Virus record (IMG/VR): IMGVR_UViG_3300021142_000062
Location: 1 to 42,826 of that record
Strand: one strand, 5' to 3'
DNA: 42,826 nt
DNA from: a virus
The translations under genes and the position numbers were made by a program. The notes beneath the pieces are model-generated. The model worked only from the letters and a program-made list of their open reading frames with translations. It had not been told where the DNA came from and searched no databases. Positions 36,807-42,826 of this stretch are shown here, in pieces (position 1 is the stretch's first letter; each line of letters starts with the position of its first letter).

Positions 36807-38402
36807 GTGGCCGGCGGGCTTGGATCGCTGCTGCTGTTGATGCAGCGGACGGCGGTCCAGCCCGCTCCGCCGGCGCCCACGCGCCCGATGCTGCGCTCTG
36901 GTGAGGGCGCGGTCGAGATCCCGAACTTCCCCGGCCTGGAGTTTGTCGGCGAGATCGACGGACGACCGCAGCTGCGGTCGAACTCACCGTTCATCGTGCC
37001 TGTGCCCGCGCCTGCCACGGGTCGCCCGCAGCTGCGCTCTGGCGAGGGTGCTGGGCGGCCGCAGCTGCGCAGCAACTCGCACCCGTCGCTGCAGCCTGCG
37101 CCGCCGTGGTTCATCGCGCGCGGGCTCGCCCCTGGGATGGGCGGCGGGCTGCTCTTCCTGTACGCGCGCGCCCCGGCACCGGCGGCCGCCATCGCCATCA
37201 ACGGCACGCCGCCGATCGTCATCGCCGCGGTCACGGCGGTCGGCACGTGCAACGACCCCGCTGCGAGCGTCGCAGGCATCGGCGCGCCGCTCTTCGTCGG
37301 GCTCGGCAGCTCGGCGGGGCTCGCGTCGGTCACAGGCACCGGGGTCGCCAGCTTCGTCGGCGTCGGCGCGTCGAGCGGCATCGCCACGGCGAGCGGCATC
37401 GGCGGCGCCGTCTGGGCGTCTTTGGGGGCGTCCGCGGGCGTCGCGTCGGTCTCGGGCGTCGGAGCCGCTACGTGGGCGGCTACGGGCGCGAGCACGGGCT
37501 CTGCGACGGTGGCGGGCACCGGGCTCGCGGTGACGGTGGCGGTCGGTTCGAGCATGGGCTCGGCGGCGGTCACCGGGCTCGGCTTGTGGCAGGTGCTCGG
37601 CTCGTCGACGGGAGCGGCGACGGTCGCGGGTGTCGGCGCGGGCACCTTCGCGAGTACGGGAGCGGCTGTAGGAGCGGCGACAGTCAGTGGGACGGGCGCG
37701 AGCACGTTCCGGGGCGTCGGGGCCGTCAGCGGGGCTGCAACGGTCACGGGCACGGGTTCTTCGACCTTCGCGGGGCTCGGCTCTTCGACCGGGGCGGCGA
37801 CGGTCACGGGGCTCGGGCTTTGGCAGGTGCTCGGATCGAGCACCGGTCTCGCGACGGTCTCCGGGATCGGGCAGGCGACGAGCGGATCGACCGGCACGAG
37901 CGTCGGCGCGGCGACGGTCTCCGGGATCGGGGCGGCGCTCTTCACGGGCGTCGGCTCGTCGACGGGTGCTGCGAGCGTCGCGGGCACGGGCGCGTCGCGC
38001 TTCATCGGCGTCGGGTCGAGCAGCGGCTCGTCGAGCGTCACGGGCACGGGCTCGTCGACGTGGACCTCGACGGGCGCGAGCGCGGGCGCGGCGACGGTCT
38101 CCGGGATCGTCGTGCAGCTGATCGTCGCGACCGGTTCGAGCACGGGCGCCGCGAGCGTCGCCGGCGTCGGGCAGGGGCTGCGCATCTCGACGGGCTTCTC
38201 GAACGGGCTCGCGCTCGTCGCCGGTGTCGGCACGGTGCGCTTCCCGATCACGGACACGACGACGGGTGTCGAGGTCGTGCCGGTGCGCCTCGCGGGCGTG
38301 ACCCCTGCGAACGTCTCGCGCGCGGCTGCTACGGTCACGGCGTCAACGGCGCCGATCGCGGTGGTCGTCGAGACGAGCAAGCCCCGAGGAGATCCGAGAT
38401 GA
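36807..38402 (+). CDS. Gly/Ser/Thr/Ala-rich 20-residue-repeat protein, probable tail fibre
   Basis: A 531-residue protein with GTG start. Residues ~30-85 contain four copies of RP(Q/M)LRS followed by GEG or NS. From residue 167 to 482 there are 16 uninterrupted repeats with consensus GSSTGAATVSGTGA..F.GV, fourteen of 20 residues and two of 18 (ending GLGLWQVL); a degenerate unit precedes them. Almost no charged residues occur in the array. This suggests a long fibrous or beta-helical shaft. It lies between structural genes and the BppU-like gene. Confidence 0.8.
   Translation: MAGGLGSLLLLMQRTAVQPAPPAPTRPMLRSGEGAVEIPNFPGLEFVGEIDGRPQLRSNSPFIVPVPAPATGRPQLRSGEGAGRPQLRSNSHPSLQPAPPWFIARGLAPGMGGGLLFLYARAPAPAAAIAINGTPPIVIAAVTAVGTCNDPAASVAGIGAPLFVGLGSSAGLASVTGTGVASFVGVGASSGIATASGIGGAVWASLGASAGVASVSGVGAATWAATGASTGSATVAGTGLAVTVAVGSSMGSAAVTGLGLWQVLGSSTGAATVAGVGAGTFASTGAAVGAATVSGTGASTFRGVGAVSGAATVTGTGSSTFAGLGSSTGAATVTGLGLWQVLGSSTGLATVSGIGQATSGSTGTSVGAATVSGIGAALFTGVGSSTGAASVAGTGASRFIGVGSSSGSSSVTGTGSSTWTSTGASAGAATVSGIVVQLIVATGSSTGAASVAGVGQGLRISTGFSNGLALVAGVGTVRFPITDTTTGVEVVPVRLAGVTPANVSRAAATVTASTAPIAVVVETSKPRGDPR
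37305..38252 (+). repeat. Coding tandem-repeat array, 60-bp unit, 16 copies
   Basis: Fourteen 60-bp and two 54-bp units lie end to end in frame (948 bp total). Units at 37557 and 37797 region share the shorter GLGLWQVL ending, suggesting a higher-order duplication. DNA-level similarity between units makes recombination-driven length change likely. Confidence 0.82.
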
Positions 38403-38776
38403 GTCAGCAGAAGATGACGCGCGGCGACACCCTCGTGATCAATCTCGTCGTGCGCGACTCGAACACGGGCGCGGCGATCGCGGTGCCGGGCTGGACGTTC
38501 TGGTTCACGGTGAAGCGCTTCATCAGCGACCCCGACGAGCAGGCGATCTTCGCGGCGAAGACGGGCGACGGCTCAGGGGGCGTCGTGGTGACTGACGTCA
38601 ACCTCGGGGCGGTCACGGCGACGATGCCTGCGATCTGCACGCGGCTCTTCCCGGACACCCCGACGAAGTTGCTCTACGACGTGCAGGCGATGGATGCGAC
38701 GGGCGTGATCTCGACGATCGACTCGGGCACGATCGCGATCGATCCGAGCTCCGACATCACGCGCGCGGTGTCGTGA
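38399..38776 (+). CDS. BppU-like baseplate/tail protein
   Basis: A 125-residue beta-sandwich protein. MTRGDTLVINLVVRDSNTG at the start, GWTFWFTVKRFISDPDEQAI, and LYDVQAMDATGVISTIDSG with a final DPSSDITRAV match the N-terminal BppU-type domain found in phage baseplate and fibre-attachment proteins. ATGA overlap with the repeat protein, so the two may be assembled together. Confidence in the fold is good; the exact role is inferred. Confidence 0.78.
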   Translation: MSQQKMTRGDTLVINLVVRDSNTGAAIAVPGWTFWFTVKRFISDPDEQAIFAAKTGDGSGGVVVTDVNLGAVTATMPAICTRLFPDTPTKLLYDVQAMDATGVISTIDSGTIAIDPSSDITRAVS

Positions 38777-38928
38777 TGCCGGTCGAGCCCGAAGACCCGC
38801 AGGACACGATCACGAACCCGCACTTCGTCGTCGGCTACGCGTTCGGCTTCCTCACGTGGCCGGCGATCGGTCTCGGGATGTGGATCGTCTCGAAGCTCGA
38901 AGCCTTCCGGCACTCGCTGCCGATCTGA
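38776..38928 (+). CDS. 50-residue membrane protein, possible lysis or anchor protein
   Basis: A short gene at a TGATG junction: a charged N terminus (MPVEPEDPQDTITNPHF), one predicted transmembrane helix (VVGYAFGFLTWPAIGLGMWI, residues ~18-37) and a basic end (SKLEAFRHSLPI). It sits between the BppU-like gene and the spike. Size and topology would allow a holin-like or spanin-like role, but nothing proves it. Confidence 0.6.
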   Translation: MPVEPEDPQDTITNPHFVVGYAFGFLTWPAIGLGMWIVSKLEAFRHSLPI

Positions 38929-38939
38929 CGCAGGTGCGA

Positions 38940-38945
38940 TAGGCT
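38940..38945 (+). promoter_or_regulatory. -10 box TAGGCT of a predicted leaderless promoter
   Basis: TAGGCT lies 7 bases before the ATG at 38953. The -35 at the right distance is weak (TGCCGA). No Shine-Dalgarno. Confidence 0.5.
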
Positions 38946-38952
38946 CGCCCGC

Positions 38953-41742
38953 ATGGCGACCTTCTACCTCCTGAACACGGTCCGCGTCGGCACGTACCAG
39001 ATGACCGCGGGCGACTTGATCGACGACTCGATCGACGACGTGACCGCGATCGCGACCGCGGGCGGCGTGCTCTGGCCGTCGAGTGATTCGGGTGTAGCGG
39101 TCGCGGCTGCGCAGTGTCAGAAGCTGCGAAAGCAGGGGCAGAGCGGGGCAGTGCTCGATGCGATCATGAGTGCTGCTCTCGATGCTTCTCAGCTTGCAGG
39201 TTCATCTAAACTCGGTCTCTTCGCCTCGACCCTCTCCGCGACCGGGCTCGCGACCGATGCGAGCATTACCCCGCGCACGCTCCGATCGCTGATGGTGCTC
39301 TCCCATTCGTGGGGGCACGGCAACGGCGTCTCCTCGCGCCTCGACGGTTTCCGCACGTCGCTCGACCATCGTCTGCGCTCGATGGGCCGCCCGGTGCGGA
39401 TGATCGGCACGCAGTTCGAACAGTGCACCGACCAGACGTCGCCGCCCTCGCTCACGAACCCGCACGCGTTCATGTCGTACGGATGGCACGAGGGGCACGG
39501 CGGGATCGACCTCGCAACGATGGCGACGAACCTCGCGGGCTACATCGCCACCGCGGGCGTTGGCGCGCCCGATCTCGCCGTCGTGCTTCTCGGCACGAAC
39601 GACGCAGCATCGCTCGGCAACTCGATCCACTCCGGCAGCATCACGCAGGGCCAGGCCATCGCGACGATGACCGCGGGCCTGACGTCGATCTTCAACCAGC
39701 TCGTCGCGGCCGGGACGCAACGCGTCTTCGTATGCGACGTCGCGCCCCTCGCCGTTCCGAGCGTGTCGGGCACCATCCTCGCCGACTGCAACGCTCTGAT
39801 CGCGGCGTGGAACGCGGCGCTGCCTGGCATCCTCGCCGGCTTCGGCTCGCGTGCCGTTCCGATCGTGGGGCTGAACGCGATCACGGCCGCCGACTTCGTG
39901 AACGCGGCGGACCACGTTGCAGACGGGCACCCGAACCGACGGTGCGCGACGCAGATCGGGATCTTGATCGCGGAGACCGTCGCCGCGTACATCCACGACG
40001 CGCCGAGCGGGCACCTGCCGCGACGCGTGACGAAGGGCGGGCCTGCCACGCCTTCGATCGTGCTCGCCGCGACGACGGACGGCGTGAGCCTGAATCACGC
40101 GAACCTGAAGCCGCCCGGCGCGGGCTCGTTCTGCCTGTCGCTCGACTTCACCCCGACCGCGCTTCCGGCGGGCGTCCACAACATCTACCAGTACGCCGAT
40201 GCCGTCGCGAACGGCTTCGCGATCCGCGCGAACGGCGCGACGCTGGAGGTGAACATCGCGAACGCCACGTGCATCGCTGGGTGGCCGCTTCAGGTTGGCG
40301 TTCCGGTCCGCATCACGTTCTGGGCCGACGCCGCGACGGGATGGGTGATGCTCGCGATCAACGGCGTCGTGGTGAACGCATACGCGCTCGGCGCCGCGTG
40401 GAGCATCAGTGTAAGCCAGTCGGCGTACCTCGGGTACGTGACGCCTGTGACGACTGCTGGCGCGGTCGGCTCGTACCAGCGCGTCGAGATGCGCTCGGGT
40501 GCGCTGCTCCCCGCGTTCGCGGACGCGGTTCGGTGGATCGAAGCGGACGCCCTAGAGTCGGGTCGCATTCCCGGACTGACGGGCGAGCTGCTGCTGTCGG
40601 AGGGCACCGGAGCGCCCGCAGAGACGCTCTCGACGACGGCTGCGACGATGGTCGGCAGTGCCGCGTGGGCCGCTGCGGGCGCGTACCCTCGCGCGTCGGA
40701 CGACGGCGGCGCGGACCTGTGCGACCAGCAGCCGATCGGCAACGTGTCGTCGCTCGCCGTCGGCGCGGGCGCTCCGGCGGCCGGCGTCGGCGTCGACTTC
40801 GCGTCGAGCGTCGGCGGCATGCGCTACCCGGCGATCGCCTACTCGGCGCTCCTCGCGCTCCCCACTCCGCCCGCTGGGACGGTCTACCACTGCTCGGATG
40901 CGACGATGAACGTGGACGTCTACAACGCCGGCACTCCCGCTGCGCCCGTGTGGCGCCCGGTCGGCGGAGGCGTCATCGCGTCGGAGATCACTGGATTCGT
41001 CAGCGGTGCGACGCCGACGAACTTCTATCAGGGGCCCGCGGCCACCGGCACCGGGGTCACCGCTGCGGCGGGGACGTGGACGATCCTGCTGCGCAGGAAC
41101 ACGAACTTCACCATCGCAGTGGATGAGATCTTCGGCTGCTGCACGGCGTCGATCGCCGCGGGCGCGATGATCATCCTTCAGAACGCGGGCAGCGCGAACG
41201 ACGTCTATAAGGCCGACATCACGAACGTCATTCAGTCGACCAATACGGTCAACTACTGGCAGAGCGTGCTGAATGCCAACGTTACGACCGGCACGGGGAA
41301 CGGCGCGCGCGGAAACCTGATGCTGCTCTCGCTCGTGTTCGGTGCGGGCACGTCGATCCTGTACGTGAACGGCGTTCCGGGCACGACGAACACCACGGCA
41401 GGCTACGTCGAGACCGGCACGCGGGTCTGCCTCGGAGGGCTCGGCATCGACGGGTCGTACGGCTTCGGCGACGGCTCGATCGTGGGCGTCGCAGTATCGA
41501 CGTCGAGCCTGAGCGCCGCGCAGGTACAGGCCATCATGCTCGACGTCGGCCGGCTCGGCCCGGAAGGGGCGCTGCTCAACTCTCCGCTGCTGACCTATGC
41601 GTACCTCGCGAAGAACGCTGGCGCGACGCTCGCGTCCGTCGTCGGCAGCGGCAACACGGGCGGCGGCGGTCCGACGCTCACGCGCACCGGCACGCTGCCA
41701 GTGGTTCCGTTCGTGGCGCCTGCGTGGGGGCTCGCCGCCTGA
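38953..41742 (+). CDS. Tail spike with SGNH-type hydrolase and lectin-like domains
   Basis: A 929-residue protein. Residues 1-73 repeat the N-terminal module of the fibre at 31995. Residues ~112-347 look like an SGNH/GDSL-type esterase: VLSHSWGHG (nucleophile candidate S119, in place of the usual GDS), LGTNDA (213-218) and DGHPN (D324, H326). Two LamG/concanavalin-like beta-sandwich regions follow (~375-520 and ~700-870; e.g. ILYVNGVPGT, VMLAINGVV). Such spikes remove acetyl groups or otherwise modify surface polysaccharide during attachment. Target unknown. Confidence 0.8.
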   Translation: MATFYLLNTVRVGTYQMTAGDLIDDSIDDVTAIATAGGVLWPSSDSGVAVAAAQCQKLRKQGQSGAVLDAIMSAALDASQLAGSSKLGLFASTLSATGLATDASITPRTLRSLMVLSHSWGHGNGVSSRLDGFRTSLDHRLRSMGRPVRMIGTQFEQCTDQTSPPSLTNPHAFMSYGWHEGHGGIDLATMATNLAGYIATAGVGAPDLAVVLLGTNDAASLGNSIHSGSITQGQAIATMTAGLTSIFNQLVAAGTQRVFVCDVAPLAVPSVSGTILADCNALIAAWNAALPGILAGFGSRAVPIVGLNAITAADFVNAADHVADGHPNRRCATQIGILIAETVAAYIHDAPSGHLPRRVTKGGPATPSIVLAATTDGVSLNHANLKPPGAGSFCLSLDFTPTALPAGVHNIYQYADAVANGFAIRANGATLEVNIANATCIAGWPLQVGVPVRITFWADAATGWVMLAINGVVVNAYALGAAWSISVSQSAYLGYVTPVTTAGAVGSYQRVEMRSGALLPAFADAVRWIEADALESGRIPGLTGELLLSEGTGAPAETLSTTAATMVGSAAWAAAGAYPRASDDGGADLCDQQPIGNVSSLAVGAGAPAAGVGVDFASSVGGMRYPAIAYSALLALPTPPAGTVYHCSDATMNVDVYNAGTPAAPVWRPVGGGVIASEITGFVSGATPTNFYQGPAATGTGVTAAAGTWTILLRRNTNFTIAVDEIFGCCTASIAAGAMIILQNAGSANDVYKADITNVIQSTNTVNYWQSVLNANVTTGTGNGARGNLMLLSLVFGAGTSILYVNGVPGTTNTTAGYVETGTRVCLGGLGIDGSYGFGDGSIVGVAVSTSSLSAAQVQAIMLDVGRLGPEGALLNSPLLTYAYLAKNAGATLASVVGSGNTGGGGPTLTRTGTLPVVPFVAPAWGLAA

Positions 41743-41743
41743 C

Positions 41744-41770
41744 CCCACCGCCCGGCCCGCGGCGGGTGGG
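41744..41770 (+). terminator. GC-rich hairpin after the spike gene
   Basis: CCCACCGCC (41744-41752) pairs with GGCGGGTGGG (41761-41770), 9 bp with one bulged G. It starts two bases after the spike stop. No T run; termination strength is uncertain. Confidence 0.5.
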
Positions 41771-41772
41771 CG

Positions 41773-41790
41773 GAGATCGATCGCGATCTC
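41773..41790. promoter_or_regulatory. Inverted repeat upstream of the peptidase gene
   Basis: GAGATCG and CGATCTC flank ATCG. It lies 9 bases before the TAGCTT box at 41800, covering the expected -35 region, and is a good operator candidate. Confidence 0.5.
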
Positions 41791-41799
41791 TCGTCGGTG

Positions 41800-41805
41800 T
41801 AGCTT
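41800..41805 (+). promoter_or_regulatory. -10 box TAGCTT of a predicted leaderless promoter
   Basis: TAGCTT lies 6 bases before the ATG at 41812. No Shine-Dalgarno and no clear -35. Confidence 0.48.
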
Positions 41806-41811
41806 GCTCGC

Positions 41812-42774
41812 ATGAGCGACCCCACCGAGATCCCGCCCCCGATCGACGACACCGCGACCCCCGAGGAGGTCGCGCCCACCGAGCCCGCGCCGATGGCTGC
41901 AAAGCCTCTCCGCGGGCTCGGCTACATCCCCGACACGCCCGCGCAGAAGGCGAAGCACCTGAGCGCGAAGCACCTGCTCGGCGCGCCCGTGCGGCTCCCT
42001 CCGGGCTGGTCGCTGATGCCGTACACGCCTCGATTCAAGAGCCAGCGCGGCTCGTCGAGCTGCGTGGGGTTCGCGATCTGGCGCGCCATCGAGACGCGCC
42101 TCGCCGTGCTGGGCATCCAGGCGCCCGAGCACTCGCCGCGCGGCGTGTACGACTTCACGCGGTGCTGGGAGCGCGGTGACGCGAAGACCCCGCTCACCGA
42201 CGACGGGTGCTGCCCGAGCGATGGGTACGAGGCCGCGAAGACGTGGGGCGTGCCGCTCGAAGCCGACCTGCCCTCGGACGCGGACGCGCTCGACAACCAC
42301 ATCAACGACGAGCCCGACCTCCAGGCGGTCAAGGACGCGACGCAGTTCAAGCTGACCGGCGTCTACGAGATCACCAGCGACGGCGACTCGCGCGTGACCG
42401 AGGTGTGCCACGCGATCTCGCAGGGCTACCCGGTGCAGTTTGCGATCGCGGTCGGCAACGTCTTCCAGAGCTACATGGGCGCGGGCGATGTCGAGCCGGA
42501 GACGAACCCGCGCGTGCCGTGCAACCACGCGGTCATCATCCTCGCCTACGAGACCGACGCCGCGACCGGCGAGATCGTGTTCGAGGGGATCTCGCCCTGG
42601 GAGGACTGGGGCAAGGGGCTCGGCCGCTTCACGTTCCGCAAGGCGCTGCTCTGCGACTCGCGCACGTGCGACCTCTACGCGGTGACGGTGGGGCCGAAGG
42701 ACGCGAAGCCGAAGCACAAGGCGACGCCCGACGACGCGAGCGCCGAGGCCGCGATGCTGGAGGTGTCGTCGTGA
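41812..42774 (+). CDS. Papain-like (C1A) cysteine peptidase
   Basis: A 320-residue protein. An acidic, Pro-rich leader (~1-35) is followed by a papain-type domain: SQRGSSSCVGFAIWRA with the oxyanion Gln78 and catalytic Cys84, and the His box CNHAVIILAYE with His239. The usual Asn of the NSWG motif is replaced (ISPWEDWGKGLG). Related phage proteins are found near tail genes and may process virion proteins or help entry or lysis. Starts at a leaderless promoter; its end overlaps the next start. Confidence 0.85.
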   Translation: MSDPTEIPPPIDDTATPEEVAPTEPAPMAAKPLRGLGYIPDTPAQKAKHLSAKHLLGAPVRLPPGWSLMPYTPRFKSQRGSSSCVGFAIWRAIETRLAVLGIQAPEHSPRGVYDFTRCWERGDAKTPLTDDGCCPSDGYEAAKTWGVPLEADLPSDADALDNHINDEPDLQAVKDATQFKLTGVYEITSDGDSRVTEVCHAISQGYPVQFAIAVGNVFQSYMGAGDVEPETNPRVPCNHAVIILAYETDAATGEIVFEGISPWEDWGKGLGRFTFRKALLCDSRTCDLYAVTVGPKDAKPKHKATPDDASAEAAMLEVSS

Positions 42775-42826
42775 TCGCGCGCACGGTGCCGGTGGTCGTC
42801 ACCGTCGACCCTCCTGCGGTCCAGCT
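42771..42826 (+). CDS. Start of an unknown protein, cut by the window end
   Basis: A GTG at 42771 overlaps the peptidase stop (GTGA) and opens a frame encoding IARTVPVVVTVDPPAVQ up to the last base. The coding bias fits neighbouring genes. Too short to identify. Confidence 0.55.
   Translation, partial: MIARTVPVVVTVDPPAVQ

Noticed and set aside
110-42717. Many long open frames on the - strand and in alternative + frames
   Set aside because: They mirror real genes in very GC-rich DNA, are extremely Arg/Pro/Ala-rich, lack ribosome-binding sites and contain no recognisable domain. Every strong family match is on the + strand.
1-42826. CRISPR array, integrase, insertion sequence or rRNA
   Set aside because: No regularly spaced direct repeats with unique spacers, no recombinase or transposase motifs, and no rRNA-like sequence were seen.

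Overview
This window reads as one contiguous, gene-dense stretch of a tailed double-stranded DNA phage (Caudoviricetes) or closely related prophage-like genome from a very GC-rich bacterial host. About 70 genes can be supported. All are on the + strand, most overlap by 1-4 bases (ATGA, GTGA or TGATG junctions), and third codon positions are overwhelmingly G or C. Two hallmarks fix the phage identity: a large terminase subunit with ATPase and nuclease motifs (26701-28419) and a set of tail-fibre or tail-spike genes (31995-41742). I see no integrase or recognisable repressor. A high-GC host such as a myxobacterium-like lineage is possible, but the sequence alone does not prove it.

Layout. 1-6033 is DNA metabolism: ThyX thymidylate synthase, a DUF3310 protein, an SbcD-like phosphoesterase, an SbcC/Rad50-like ATPase and a RuvC-like resolvase. 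Two HNH-like homing-endonuclease-type genes interrupt it. 6047-7792 is a run of three related Ala/His/Lys-rich proteins; two more copies lie at 11590 and 28431. 7827-9104 is a ParB-domain/DNA-methyltransferase fusion. 9101-14459 is small unknown genes plus two well-formed promoters with A-tracts (12227-12266 and 13956-13991). 14597-19528 holds large early or middle-type genes: a DUF932-like protein, a 543-aa unknown and a UvrD/Rep-like helicase. They are separated by intergenic regions with tRNA-like folds. 19528-24923 is a cassette of small overlapping unknown genes. 24974-28419 is the packaging block, with a candidate small terminase, a MazG-like protein and the large terminase. 28776-31919 includes a phage Dam-type methyltransferase and a deoxyribosyltransferase-like protein. 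31995-42774 is virion and host-interaction genes: two fibres sharing an N-terminal module, a 20-residue-repeat protein, an SGNH-hydrolase spike, a BppU-like protein and a papain-like cysteine peptidase. No portal, major capsid or tape-measure gene is recognisable, so the head module must lie outside the window or be too divergent to recognise.

Regulation is the most striking part. Twelve genes have no Shine-Dalgarno sequence; instead a TAGGCT-like -10 box sits 6-10 bases before the start codon, which predicts leaderless mRNAs. All five Ala/His/Lys-rich paralogues and most fibre or structural transcription units are in this set. Six copies of an AT-rich 22-bp palindrome (centre AACGTT) are scattered through this GC-rich DNA, mostly at gene junctions, and look like operators. 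A 13-bp motif (GCGCGGCATCGAC/G) recurs 4-17 bases before starts. Together these suggest a phage-wide regulon marked by DNA sites that I cannot match to a known system.

GC content, homology and structure statements are by eye; no search or folding program was run.
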